From: Dehalococcoidia bacterium
GTDB lineage: Bacteria > Chloroflexota > Dehalococcoidia > Lucifugimonadales > JAGWBF01
Direction of reading: 5' to 3'
NCBI GenBank assembly: GCA_021295955.1
Contig: JAGWBJ010000003.1
Coordinates: 167,613-231,612 of the forward strand
Length of the DNA: 64,000 bases
Numbering within the stretch: the stretch's first letter is position 1; each line of letters starts with the position of its first letter. Below the pieces are notes generated by a model. It was given only the letters and a program-made list of their open reading frames with translations. It searched no databases and was not told where the DNA came from. The position numbers and the translations under genes are program-made. Of the stretch, positions 49,299 through 57,847 are shown piece after piece.

Positions 49299-49865
49299 AT
49301 GCAGATGACCGGAGAGCCACAGGCAGGCGGCGAAAGAGTCTACGAGTGGGACGTGGTCCAGGTGGGAGACCGCTCCCCTGAGTTCGTCTACGAAGTTACG
49401 GCCGAGAACATCGCCGACTACTGCAGGGCCGTACGCTACGAGAACCCCGTCTACGTCAACGACGCCGCGGCGCGGGAGATGGGGTTCCCGGGCGTGTTCG
49501 CGCCTCCCACAATGCTCTACACGTACGCTCCCCAACGGCGCAACGACCTCATCGAAGCGCGGGGATACATCGCCCCCGAGCAGTCGGTGGTCGCCCCCAG
49601 GAGCACACCGTTCGTATCCACCGCCGTCCGGTTCCAGGAGACCCTGGTGCGCCCTGGCGACGTGATCGCCTCGGTCACGGAGGTCGTGGACAAGCTCCAG
49701 AGGCGGGACAACAAGTTCGTCACCTTCCGGGTGACCGCCCACAACCAGAGGGGCGAGCCGGTGGCGGAGTACGACTACACCTGCCTCTGGGAGTCTCCGA
49801 CCCGCAAACGTCCACCCTCGGACCCTGTGCCGGACCAGGGGGCCTCCGGCGAGCGCCGGTCCTAG
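49299..49865 (+). CDS. MaoC-like (hotdog) dehydratase domain protein
   Basis: 188 residues of the FAS1-like/MaoC dehydratase family. VTAENIADYCRAVRYENPVYVN and the downstream GFPGVFAPPTMLYTY form the hotdog core. RFQETLVRPGDVIAS is the second conserved block. It would hydrate or dehydrate an acyl-CoA or acyl-ACP. The C-terminal 25 residues are Pro/Arg-rich and probably disordered. The next gene begins five bases after the stop. Together with the SDR and AtuA genes downstream this suggests degradation of a branched or terpenoid acid. Confidence 0.85.
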   Translation: MQMTGEPQAGGERVYEWDVVQVGDRSPEFVYEVTAENIADYCRAVRYENPVYVNDAAAREMGFPGVFAPPTMLYTYAPQRRNDLIEARGYIAPEQSVVAPRSTPFVSTAVRFQETLVRPGDVIASVTEVVDKLQRRDNKFVTFRVTAHNQRGEPVAEYDYTCLWESPTRKRPPSDPVPDQGASGERRS

Positions 49866-49869
49866 GAAC

Positions 49870-51180
49870 GTGGCTGCCACCACCTCCGCCGGCGGGTTGG
49901 TGGGTCTTGTCCAGAAACGCCTTTTCTACGGCTGGGTGATCGTCGCCAGCACCTTCGCCATCAACTTCTCCACCATGGCGACCGGCACCCTTAACTTCGG
50001 CCTGTTCGTACTGCCCATGGGCGCGGCCCTGGGCATGAGCCGGGGCCAGTTCGGGTGGGCGCAGACTACCCGGGGGCTGTCGGCTGGACTGTCCAGCTTT
50101 CTGATCGGACGTATACTGGACCGGTACGGTCCTCGGGTCCTCGTGGTCGTCGCCGCGACCATAATCGGCGTCTGTCTCCTGGGTGTCTCCAGGGCGGGGG
50201 CCGGGTGGCACGTGATCCTTCTGTTCGGCATCATGGGTGTGTGCGGCCTGGCCGCGCCCAACAGCCTGGTGACGTCGGTGCCCGTGGCCAAGTGGTTCCG
50301 GCGGGTCAGGGGCCGCGCCCTGGCCCTGGCCAGCACCGGGCTGGGCCTGGGCGGCGTGGCCTTTCTCCCCATAACCCAGCAGCTCATCGACCAGGTGCAG
50401 TGGCGGGACGCGTGGGTCATACTGGCCATTGCCTTCTTGGGGGTGTCCATACCCCTGGGTGCACTGTTCCTGAGACGCCAGCCCGAGGACTTCGGGCTGG
50501 CGGTGGACGGAGACCCCTCTCCGGACGCCGTGCCGCCGGGCTCCACCATGACCGAGGACCCCGGCGCAGAGGCGGTGTGGACCGTGGGAGAGACCCTGCG
50601 GACCACCACCATGTGGAAGCTGATGCTAGTCTTTGCGATGGCAGGCCTCGGGATGGGCGCCGCCAGCCTGCACCGCATACCCTATTTCGTGGAGGAGCGG
50701 GGCTTCGACCCTCTGGTCGTGTCCTACGCCTTCTCGGCCGACGCCGCCGGCGCCGCCATCATGGCCTTGGCTACGGGATGGGTGGTGGACAGGTTCCCCA
50801 TACGGTGGGTTGCGGTGTCGTCCTACCTGGGCTTCGCGCTGGCCGTCCTCCTGATGATCTACGCGCTGAACGAGGCGGCCCTCTTCGCCTCGGTCATCGC
50901 CTTCGGCATGTCCGTGGGGATCGGCATGGTCGTGCAGACGTACATATTCGCGGCCTACTACGGGAGGGCGTTCCTCGGAGCCATCAGGGGGATAGTGTTT
51001 CCGGTGACCCTGATAGCGTCGGGGGTGGGCGCCCCGGCGGCGGGTTACATGCGCGACGTTCTGGGCAGCTACGACCAGGCCTGGTGGATGCTGCTGGGCG
51101 TGTATCTTGCCACCGCGCTTATAATGGCTACTGTATCGCCCCCGTCGAGGGCAGCTACCAACGAGGACGGTAACATGTGA
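49870..51180 (+). CDS. MFS transporter, monocarboxylate/oxalate-formate-like
   Basis: 436 residues with twelve predicted membrane helices. FYGWVIVASTFAINFSTMATG at the N-terminus and SSFLIGRILDRYGPRVLVV, the motif A-like loop, are typical of the MCT/OFA group. A soluble loop of about 40 residues follows helix 6. The GTG start lies four bases after the MaoC stop, and its TGA overlaps the next ATG (TGATG). It probably imports the carboxylic acid degraded by the neighbours. A related but interrupted transporter ends this window (62971-64000). Confidence 0.9.
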   Translation: MAATTSAGGLVGLVQKRLFYGWVIVASTFAINFSTMATGTLNFGLFVLPMGAALGMSRGQFGWAQTTRGLSAGLSSFLIGRILDRYGPRVLVVVAATIIGVCLLGVSRAGAGWHVILLFGIMGVCGLAAPNSLVTSVPVAKWFRRVRGRALALASTGLGLGGVAFLPITQQLIDQVQWRDAWVILAIAFLGVSIPLGALFLRRQPEDFGLAVDGDPSPDAVPPGSTMTEDPGAEAVWTVGETLRTTTMWKLMLVFAMAGLGMGAASLHRIPYFVEERGFDPLVVSYAFSADAAGAAIMALATGWVVDRFPIRWVAVSSYLGFALAVLLMIYALNEAALFASVIAFGMSVGIGMVVQTYIFAAYYGRAFLGAIRGIVFPVTLIASGVGAPAAGYMRDVLGSYDQAWWMLLGVYLATALIMATVSPPSRAATNEDGNM

Positions 51181-51929
51181 TGAGACTCGAGGGCAAGGTC
51201 GCCATAATCACGGGTGGGGCCCACGGTATGGGCGCGCTGGAAGCCAAGCTGTTCGTCGAGGAAGGGGCCAGAGTGGTGATCGGCGACGTCCTGGAGGCCG
51301 AGGGGCGGCAGGTGGAGGCGGAGATCGCCGAGGCTGGGGGGGAGGCGATGTTCCTGGCCATGGACGTGACCCGCGAGGGGGACTGGAAGACGGTGGTGTC
51401 GAAGACGGTGGAGAGGTTCGGCAGGCTGGACGTCCTGGTGAACAACGCCGGGATCAGCAGCCGCCTCTACCCCGACTCCTCCAGCGTCGACGGGTGGGAC
51501 CGCATCATGGACATCAACGCCAAGGGCGTGTACCTGGGCACTATTCACGCGGTCCCCCACATGATCGAAGGGGGCGGCGGCTCCATCGTCAACATATCGT
51601 CGATTATGGGGCTGGTGGGCAACCCCTTCGGGCACGGCGCCTACCACGCGTCCAAGGGCGCGGTCAGGCTGTTCACGAAGGCCATGGCGGTGCGCCACGC
51701 CCAGGAGGGCGTCCGCGTCAACTCCGTCCACCCAGGGTTCATGCCGCCCATGATGAACCAACCCGCCTACTCCGACGAGGAAGAGCGGCTGGTCATCGAG
51801 GGGACTCCCATGCGCAGGCGGGGCCGCCAGGAGGAGGTCGCCAACGCGGTCCTGTTCCTGGCTTCGGACGAGGCATCCTACATTACGGGCGCGGAGCTGG
51901 CCGTGGACGGCGGCTACACCGCCCAGTAG
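51180..51929 (+). CDS. Short-chain dehydrogenase/reductase (SDR)
   Basis: 249 residues of the classical SDR family. VAIITGGAHGMGALEAKLF is a variant of the TGxxxGxG NAD-binding motif. DVLVNNAGISSRL, SIVNISSIMG with the catalytic serine, and YHASKGAV with the Tyr-Lys pair are in order. The final AELAVDGGYTAQ is typical. ATG at 51180 overlaps the stop of the transporter. It probably oxidises a hydroxyacyl or alcohol intermediate in the operon's pathway. The residue after the first strand (Asp in GDVLEAEG) points to NAD rather than NADP. Confidence 0.9.
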   Translation: MRLEGKVAIITGGAHGMGALEAKLFVEEGARVVIGDVLEAEGRQVEAEIAEAGGEAMFLAMDVTREGDWKTVVSKTVERFGRLDVLVNNAGISSRLYPDSSSVDGWDRIMDINAKGVYLGTIHAVPHMIEGGGGSIVNISSIMGLVGNPFGHGAYHASKGAVRLFTKAMAVRHAQEGVRVNSVHPGFMPPMMNQPAYSDEEERLVIEGTPMRRRGRQEEVANAVLFLASDEASYITGAELAVDGGYTAQ

Positions 51930-51990
51930 GCCCGCCGGTCCAACGTGCCCCAAGGGCCCCCTTGAATCCCAGACCATGAGGAGGTGCAGC

Positions 51991-53361
51991 GTGGACGAGA
52001 TACGGGCCGTGGCCCCGACCGGTATGCTGGGCTCGGGCTTTCTGGAGAGCTCCCTGACCAAGGCCATGGGGTTGGGGCCCCACTTCGTAGCGTGCGACGC
52101 CGGCTCCACCGACACCGGGCCCGACCCGCTGGCCACGGGTAGGGGACAGTTCCCCAGGTCGGCCATCAAGCGGGACCTGCGGCTGATGCTCCTGGCCGCC
52201 CGGAACGCCGGCGTCCCCCTCATCATAGGCTCCTGCGGCACCGGCGGCGGCGACTTGGGCCTGAACCTGGTCCGGGACGTAACCCTGGAGGTGGCCAAGG
52301 AGGAGGACCTGCACTTCAAGCTCGCCCTGATCCACTCGGAGCAGGACCGGGAGTACCTGCAGGGCAAGCTTCACGACGGCAAGATAGCCCCCCTGAAACC
52401 GGCCCCGGCCCTGGACGAAGAGGTGATCAACCGCAGCATCCACATCGTTGGGATGATGGGCCCCGAGCCCATCGCTAGGGCGTTGGAGGAGGGGGCCGAC
52501 GTGGTGCTGGCGGGGCGTTCCAGCGATACGTCCCTGTTCGCCGCCTTGCCCATGGTCCACGGCTTCCCCGAGGCCCCGGTGTGGCACGCGGCCAAGACCC
52601 TGGAGTGCGGCGCCGCCTGCGCCGCCATCCGAAAGTCCCCGGACTGCATGTTCGCCTACATCAGGAAGGACCACTTCGTCGTGGAGCCGCCTGGTGAGCA
52701 GCTCTGGTGCACCCCCCAGAGCGTGGCGTCCCACACGCTGTACGAGAACGCCGACCCATACCACCTCTACGAGTGCTCGGGCATGCTGGACACCTCGGAC
52801 TCTCGTTACGAGGCGGTCTCGGACCGGGCGGTCAGGGTCTCGGACAGCCGGTGGGTGCCCGCGGACAGGTACACGGTCAAGCTGGAGGGGGTGGAGCTGG
52901 CCGGGCAGCAGAGTGTGGCCATCGGCGGCATACGGGACCCCATAATCATCCGGCAGATCGATAGCTGGCTGGAGAGCCTGCGGGAGAAGCAGGTGGACCG
53001 GATCCACGAGGCCTTCGGCGGCCTGGAGGTGGACAAAGACTACTCCCTCCACTTCAGGGTGTACGGGCGGAACGGGGCCATGGGCTCCCTGGAGCCGGTG
53101 GAGACCCCGGCCCACGAGCTGTGTCTGTTCATCGAGGTCACCGCCCCGGAGCAGGGTCTCGCCGAGTCCATATGCACGAGCTGCGCCGGCCTGGCCTTGC
53201 ACCACCCGGTGCCCGAATGGCACGGGCTGATCACCGGGATGGCGTACCCCTACAGTCCGCCGGTGCTCAACCGGGGGCCCGTCCACAGGTTCAATCTGAA
53301 CCACGTGGTCGAGCCCGACGACCCCTACGAGATGTTCCCCCGGGAGATGGTGCAAGTCTAG
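51991..53361 (+). CDS. AtuA-like protein (DUF1446)
   Basis: About 456 residues. The DUF1446/AtuA family is required for acyclic terpene use in Pseudomonas, but its reaction is not settled. AGSTDTGPDPLATGRG, GSCGTGGGDLGLN, ADVVLAGRSSDTSLFAALP and the C-terminal HLYECSGMLDTSDSRYE are family blocks. I chose GTG at 51991 because AGGAGG (51979-51984) lies six bases upstream; the in-frame ATG at 51976 would place that site inside the gene. The DUF4387 gene downstream is a common partner. Confidence 0.88.
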   Translation: MDEIRAVAPTGMLGSGFLESSLTKAMGLGPHFVACDAGSTDTGPDPLATGRGQFPRSAIKRDLRLMLLAARNAGVPLIIGSCGTGGGDLGLNLVRDVTLEVAKEEDLHFKLALIHSEQDREYLQGKLHDGKIAPLKPAPALDEEVINRSIHIVGMMGPEPIARALEEGADVVLAGRSSDTSLFAALPMVHGFPEAPVWHAAKTLECGAACAAIRKSPDCMFAYIRKDHFVVEPPGEQLWCTPQSVASHTLYENADPYHLYECSGMLDTSDSRYEAVSDRAVRVSDSRWVPADRYTVKLEGVELAGQQSVAIGGIRDPIIIRQIDSWLESLREKQVDRIHEAFGGLEVDKDYSLHFRVYGRNGAMGSLEPVETPAHELCLFIEVTAPEQGLAESICTSCAGLALHHPVPEWHGLITGMAYPYSPPVLNRGPVHRFNLNHVVEPDDPYEMFPREMVQV

Positions 53362-53442
53362 CGGCCGGGGCCCGGAGGTCGCCTACGGGGCGGGGCAAGC
53401 CCCGAGGCGGCAAGGCGGTCCCCAACGCACGCCGGAGGCGAA

Positions 53443-53754
53443 ATGCCCAAGCTGTGGGAAGTGACCAAGCTGGTCCGCAGCAAGAACGCGGGCCCCTTTG
53501 TGCTGACCTTCGACATCATGTTCGACGATGCCCAGGTGTACCGCCGGGTGAAGGAGTCCAACGCCATCACCAAGGAGCGGGTAGCGCGCATGTACCGTCA
53601 GGATGAGGAGGACGTCCTCTTCTTCCACTGCGACAACGCGCTGGCGATCAAGTTCAGCATACCCCGGCCCGTCTTCTCCGGGGACCTGGGCGACACCGAC
53701 ATCTACGGAGGCCAGCAGCACGCGCCGCTGCTGGACATCGAGGTGCCCGGCTAG
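53443..53754 (+). CDS. DUF4387 protein, partner of AtuA-like proteins
   Basis: 103 residues, one DUF4387 domain. LWEVTKLVRSKNAGPFVLTFD and IPRPVFSGDLGDTDIYGGQQHAPLLDI are the family ends. DUF4387 is usually encoded beside or fused to DUF1446/AtuA, as here, so the two probably form one enzyme. The ATG follows GCCGGAGGCG. Its stop codon shares CTAG with the stop of the convergent monooxygenase-like gene. Confidence 0.88.
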   Translation: MPKLWEVTKLVRSKNAGPFVLTFDIMFDDAQVYRRVKESNAITKERVARMYRQDEEDVLFFHCDNALAIKFSIPRPVFSGDLGDTDIYGGQQHAPLLDIEVPG

Positions 53755-54038
53755 TCTACCACCTCGAAGCGCTCCGATTCCGGGTGCCGGGACCAGAGCT
53801 GGTCGGCCCCCGCCATGGCCTCGGCCCGCTGGGGGCTGGCCCGCCAGGCGTCGTATATCTCATTGCTGTCCCAGGTGACCAGTGTCGTGATCTTGGTGGG
53901 GTCCGTCAGGGAGTAAAGGGTCCGGCGGCTGCCGAACCCGGGCGCCTTGCTCTGGGCCGCGCCGTTCCCGTCCAATAGGGCCCGGGCCTCCTCCAGCTTG
54001 TCCTCCTTGGCCCAGTGGTGAGTGAGAACTCCTATCAT
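53751..54038 (-). CDS. Antibiotic biosynthesis monooxygenase-like (ABM) domain protein
   Basis: About 95 residues of the dimeric alpha/beta-barrel fold. MIGVLTHHWAKEDKLEEARALLD starts the first strand and helix, and KITTLVTWDSNEIYDAWRASP fits the third and fourth strands. ATG at 54038 has GGGAGG upstream. Such small proteins are cofactor-free monooxygenases, heme-degrading enzymes or ring-cleavage helpers. The sequence alone does not separate these roles. It is on the same strand as the SDR upstream. Confidence 0.75.
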   Translation of the reverse strand: MIGVLTHHWAKEDKLEEARALLDGNGAAQSKAPGFGSRRTLYSLTDPTKITTLVTWDSNEIYDAWRASPQRAEAMAGADQLWSRHPESERFEVVD

Positions 54039-54077
54039 GCTGCCTCCCAATGGCTCAGGGTAGAGTGCGACGGCCCC

Positions 54078-54860
54078 TCAGTGCATCACCACTCCGCCGT
54101 CGACGTTGAAGGCCTGCCCCGTGATGTTGCGCCCGCCCGGCCCGGCTAGGAACGCCGCCATCTCCGCTATGTCCTCGGGCTCGATGATCCTGCCCAGGGG
54201 GATGGACGCCTCGGCCCGCCGCATCATCTCCTCCAGGGCAACGCCCGCCTCCCAGGCCCGTTGGGAGCTGGTGGCCTCCAGCATCGGCGTGCGCACGGCC
54301 CCGGGGCAGATGGAGTTTACGTTGATGTCGTGCTCGGCAAAGGGGTGGGTCGCTAGCTGGCTCATGGCGATGATGCCGGCCTTGGCGGCGGCGTAGGCGG
54401 CGTTGGAGCCGCCGGGGAACCCCTTCCCCGCCACCGAGGACATGTTGATGATACGGCCACCCCTGCCCTGGCGCATCATCTCACGGGCGACCCTCTGCAT
54501 GCAGAAGAAGGCGCCCTTGGCGTTCACCCGGTGGATGCGGTCCCATAGGGCCTCGTCGATGTCCATGATCCGGGCCGCCTGGGTCACCGCGGCGTTGTTC
54601 ACAAAGATGTCCAGGCCGTCGAAGGCGTCCAGGGTCTCCCGGACCATGCGGTCGATCTGGTCCAGGTCGGCCACGTCGGCCTGGATGGCCAGGCTCTCCC
54701 CCCCGACGTCGCGTATCGCCTGACACGTCCCTGCCGCGGTCGCGCCGTCTATGTCTGCGACGGCGATGCGGGCTCCCCCCTCCGCCAGCCGCAGGGAGAT
54801 GGCCCTTCCGAGGCCGCGTCCGCCCCCCGTAACCAGGGCGACCTTACCTTCCAGCAGCAT
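54078..54860 (-). CDS. Short-chain dehydrogenase/reductase, FabG-like
   Basis: 260 residues. VALVTGGGRGLGRAISLRLA binds NAD(P), IFVNNAAVTQAARI and INMSSVAGKG lead to YAAAKAGII with the catalytic Tyr-Lys. The Asp in AVADIDGATA suggests NAD as cofactor. ATG at 54860 follows GAGGG at good spacing; an in-frame ATG at 54875 is less likely. A strong promoter (54908-54936) drives it. It precedes the ABM gene and may share its transcript. Confidence 0.9.
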   Translation of the reverse strand: MLLEGKVALVTGGGRGLGRAISLRLAEGGARIAVADIDGATAAGTCQAIRDVGGESLAIQADVADLDQIDRMVRETLDAFDGLDIFVNNAAVTQAARIMDIDEALWDRIHRVNAKGAFFCMQRVAREMMRQGRGGRIINMSSVAGKGFPGGSNAAYAAAKAGIIAMSQLATHPFAEHDINVNSICPGAVRTPMLEATSSQRAWEAGVALEEMMRRAEASIPLGRIIEPEDIAEMAAFLAGPGGRNITGQAFNVDGGVVMH

Positions 54861-54907
54861 GCTACCCTCATCCACCGTCCGAGGGCCGTCTTCCGCCTTG
54901 TGCCATC

Positions 54908-54936
54908 ATTGTATGGTCGTGTATGGAGAATATCAA
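54908..54936 (-). promoter_or_regulatory. Strong sigma-70-type promoter for the SDR gene
   Basis: On the minus strand TTGATA (54931-54936), exactly 17 bases, then TACAAT (54908-54913). Each box differs from consensus at one position. The ATG is about 48 bases downstream. Confidence 0.65.
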
Positions 54937-54947
54937 CGGAGCGGGCC

Positions 54948-54975
54948 TTGTGGAATCGGCGGCTGGCCGATACAA
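54948..54975 (+). promoter_or_regulatory. Promoter for the VOC gene
   Basis: TTGTGG (54948-54953), a 16-base spacer, then TACAAT (54970-54975). It lies about 50 bases before the ATG at 55028 and next to the divergent SDR promoter. Confidence 0.5.
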
Positions 54976-55027
54976 TCGCCGGTGGTCGGGTCGAGGGTGC
55001 ATGAGACCCGCGGAGGTGACTGGCCCG

Positions 55028-55378
55028 ATGACGATGAAGCACATTAGCGCCGTGACCCTGGCCGTGCGGGACATGGCGAGGGCGGTGCGGTTCTACCGTA
55101 ACGTCGGGCTGGAGATGTCCTACGGGGGCGAGAACGCCTCCTTCACCAGCTTCCGGATCGGCAGGGACTCCCTCAACCTTGTCCTGGACCCCTCCAGGGA
55201 GCCCGCCTGGTGGGGCCGCGTTATCCTCCGCGTCGAGGGGGTGGACAAACGGTACAGGCAGCTCAAGGGGAGCGGCCTGGAGCCTGACGAGCCAAGGGAC
55301 GGCGAGTGGGGCGAGCGGTACTTCCATATCACCGACCCCGACGGACACGAGCTGAGCTTTGCCGAGCCCTTGGAGTGA
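55028..55378 (+). CDS. VOC-superfamily (glyoxalase-like) protein
   Basis: About 116 residues, one VOC domain of two beta-alpha-beta-beta-beta modules. HISAVTLAVRDMARAVRFYRNVG is the usual N-terminal signature, and YFHITDPDGHELSFAEP carries the C-terminal metal glutamate. The N-terminal metal ligand is probably the His at its start. ATG at 55028 has GGAGGTG nine bases upstream; a second ATG two codons on is possible. Members are lyases, isomerases, dioxygenases or binding proteins. Confidence 0.85.
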   Translation: MTMKHISAVTLAVRDMARAVRFYRNVGLEMSYGGENASFTSFRIGRDSLNLVLDPSREPAWWGRVILRVEGVDKRYRQLKGSGLEPDEPRDGEWGERYFHITDPDGHELSFAEPLE

Positions 55379-56786
55379 CCCCTCGCGCACCATCGGGCCG
55401 AGCCCCCTTCGCAGGACCCTCGGCAAGGCCCTGGTCCTCCTGGTCCTCCCGGTCCTGCTGCCGGCCGCCTGTGCCCCGTCGGACACCCCGGCGCCTGACG
55501 TAGCAACCTCGTCGCCGGCTGCGAGCAGCCCGGCTGACCCCGCCCCGGCAACGGTCCCTGCGCTCCCACCGTCCCCGTTGCCGACGACGCCGAGCTCCGA
55601 TGTAGCTCCAGCTCCCCCGACCACGGAGGCGGGGGTGTCTCCGGCGCCGACCCCGTACCCGGAAGTCACCGAGGGCGACGCCCCACCCGCAAGTCCAGGG
55701 CCATTGCCGCAGGTGGACGTGGTGCGGGCGTTTCCCAACCTCGAGTTCCGCAGGCTGACCAACCTGGTGCAGCCCGACGACGGTCGAGGGCTGCTCTTCG
55801 TCACTGAGCAGGCGGGCGTGGTGCGTCTCTTTCCCAACCGGCAGGACGCCGCCGACGCCGGCGTGTTCCTGGACATCAGGGACAGAGTCAGGGAGGTCAA
55901 CAACGAGGAGGGCCTCCTGGGGATGGCCTTCGATCCCGGCTACGCCGAGAACGGCCTCTTCTACGTCTACTACTCGGCCGGCAGTCCCAGGCGGTCGGTG
56001 GTGTCCCGCTTCGCGGTGAGCTCGGGCGACCCGCTGCGGGCGGACCCCGAAAGCGAGCTGGTCGTCATGGAGATACCCCAGCCCTTTGGGAACCACAACG
56101 GCGGGCAGATCGCCTTCGGGCCCGACGGATATCTGTACGTGGCCCTGGGCGACGGCGGCAGCTCCGGGGACCCCGGGGGCAACGGCCAGGACCTGGAGAC
56201 CTTGCTGGGGTCGGTCCTGCGGATAGACGTGTCCCGATCGTCTCCCGATGAGCCGTACCGGATACCCCACGACAACCCCTTCGTCGGAGAGCCGGGAGTC
56301 CGCTGGGAGATATGGGCCTACGGCCTGCGGAACCCCTGGAGGTTCTCCTTCGACGCCTCCGGGCGACTGTGGGCGGCTGATGTGGGCCAGAACGCGTGGG
56401 AGGAGATAGACGTCTTGGAGGGCGGCGGCAACTACGGCTGGAGGTGCATGGAGGGCCTCCACCGCTTCCGGTGGGAGGTGGGATGCGACTCCGCCGTGCT
56501 CGCGCCCCCGGTGTGGGAGTACGCACGGACCGGGGGCAACTGCTCCGTCACCGGCGGCTATGTCTACCGGGGCAGCGGGATATCCGACCTGGCGGGCGCC
56601 TACGTGTACGGCGACTTCTGCTCGGGACGGATATGGGGGCTCCGCCTCGACGGCGGCTCGGTAGGGGCACAGGCCCTGCTGGCTGAGTCCGGTCTCTTCA
56701 TCACATCCTTTGGCGGGGACGTGGATGGCAATCTGTACGTCCTCTCTCGGAACGAAGGCATCTACCGCTTGACGGAGCGCCGGTAG
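55359..56786 (+). CDS. Exported PQQ-type sugar dehydrogenase-like lipoprotein
   Basis: About 475 residues. A signal peptide (LVLLVLPVLLPAAC) ends in a lipobox cysteine, then a long Pro/Ala/Thr linker and a six-bladed beta-propeller of the glucose/sorbosone dehydrogenase family. GLLGMAFDPGYAENGLFYVYYS, the GNHNGGQIAFGPDGYLYVALGDGG block and YGLRNPWRFSFD are the PQQ-site motifs. TTG at 55359 is the only common in-frame start and overlaps the VOC gene by 20 bases. It is predicted to oxidise sugars outside the membrane if PQQ is available. No pqq genes are nearby. Confidence 0.88.
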   Translation: MPSPWSDPSRTIGPSPLRRTLGKALVLLVLPVLLPAACAPSDTPAPDVATSSPAASSPADPAPATVPALPPSPLPTTPSSDVAPAPPTTEAGVSPAPTPYPEVTEGDAPPASPGPLPQVDVVRAFPNLEFRRLTNLVQPDDGRGLLFVTEQAGVVRLFPNRQDAADAGVFLDIRDRVREVNNEEGLLGMAFDPGYAENGLFYVYYSAGSPRRSVVSRFAVSSGDPLRADPESELVVMEIPQPFGNHNGGQIAFGPDGYLYVALGDGGSSGDPGGNGQDLETLLGSVLRIDVSRSSPDEPYRIPHDNPFVGEPGVRWEIWAYGLRNPWRFSFDASGRLWAADVGQNAWEEIDVLEGGGNYGWRCMEGLHRFRWEVGCDSAVLAPPVWEYARTGGNCSVTGGYVYRGSGISDLAGAYVYGDFCSGRIWGLRLDGGSVGAQALLAESGLFITSFGGDVDGNLYVLSRNEGIYRLTERR

Positions 56787-56816
56787 GGCCCCGTCGGCTT
56801 GGGCCGTGGGTAAGCC

Positions 56817-57692
56817 TCACGGCGCCACGGCTATGAGTATCACCCCTGCCACGATGGACCCGGAGCCCAGCAACCTTCCCCACGCGAGAGGCTCCTTCAG
56901 CATCGTAGCCCCCAGAACCACCGCGAACACGATGCCCACCTCCCTGGCCGGGGAGATGTAGCTGACCCGCGAGAACTCCAACGCCGACAGCACCAGCCCG
57001 TAGGCCAGAAAGGTCAGCAGGCCCGCCGCGGCGATGCGGAGGGGCCCCGCCCGAAACTCCCCGGCGAGCTTATCCAGGCCGTGGACCCGCGCCATGTAGG
57101 GCGTCAGCGTCAGGGCCGTGCCCAGGGACATGAGGTACATGTACAGCAGCGGGTCCACGTACCGTACTCCCACCTTGTCCCACACCGAGTAGACTGCGAT
57201 CACTGCTCCGGTGAGGAGCGCGTACCTGGCGCCCGGGTCCTTGAGAAACCGGAGAGGGTCACTGAGGATTGCCCGGATGCTCCCCCACCAGTACACGGTG
57301 TATATGCCGACCACGACGGCGGTTATCCCTCCCGCGGCCAGGGCGGAGACCGTCTCCCCCAGTAAGACGACTCCCATCACCGGCACGGCCATGGGACCCA
57401 TGCCCCGGGCTACGGGGTAGACCAGGGACAGGTCTCCGTGGGTGTATCCCCGCCCCAGGAAGAGAAAGTAGAGGGCGTGCAACCCCACCGTGCCCAGGAC
57501 GTACCACCAGCCCGGAGACTCGACCGAAGTCTGCCACGCCAGCACCGCTCCCAGGGGCAGCAACAGGACGCTGATGGCCGCGAGCAACCACCAGGTGAAG
57601 ACCTCCGGGCGGAGGGCGCCTTTCAGCAGGTAGTTCCAGGTCGCGTGGGCCACGGCGGAGAGGACCACCATCGCCAGGGCCAGGCCGTTCAT
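56817..57692 (-). CDS. EamA/DMT-family transporter
   Basis: 291 residues with about ten membrane helices in two EamA repeats. AMVVLSAVAHATWNYLLKGA starts the first repeat. GVVLLGETVSALAAGGITAV and ATMLKEPLAWGRLLGSGSIVAGVIL, ending each repeat, have the typical E-x-x-x-x-x-x-x-G pattern. Members export amino acids, nucleosides or other metabolites. It has its own extended -10 promoter so close to the ATG that the mRNA is probably leaderless. Confidence 0.9.
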   Translation of the reverse strand: MNGLALAMVVLSAVAHATWNYLLKGALRPEVFTWWLLAAISVLLLPLGAVLAWQTSVESPGWWYVLGTVGLHALYFLFLGRGYTHGDLSLVYPVARGMGPMAVPVMGVVLLGETVSALAAGGITAVVVGIYTVYWWGSIRAILSDPLRFLKDPGARYALLTGAVIAVYSVWDKVGVRYVDPLLYMYLMSLGTALTLTPYMARVHGLDKLAGEFRAGPLRIAAAGLLTFLAYGLVLSALEFSRVSYISPAREVGIVFAVVLGATMLKEPLAWGRLLGSGSIVAGVILIAVAP

Positions 57693-57699
57693 TCCAGGC

Positions 57700-57708
57700 A
57701 GTATAGCA
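57700..57708 (-). promoter_or_regulatory. Extended -10 promoter predicting a leaderless DMT mRNA
   Basis: TGCTATACT on the minus strand fits TGn-TATAnT. Seven bases separate the box from the ATG at 57692, so transcription would start at or near the first codon. Confidence 0.6.
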
Positions 57709-57847
57709 GCCCGTAAGCTTGACGGCCCATGACTCGGCTGCTACGATTGCCTCCGGCCTCGGCGGCTGTGGCCTCACTGCCCTCCGCGGGGCCGGGTACA
57801 CCCACTCTCCCAACCTCGATGACGTAGCGCCTCTACGGAAGGGCTCG

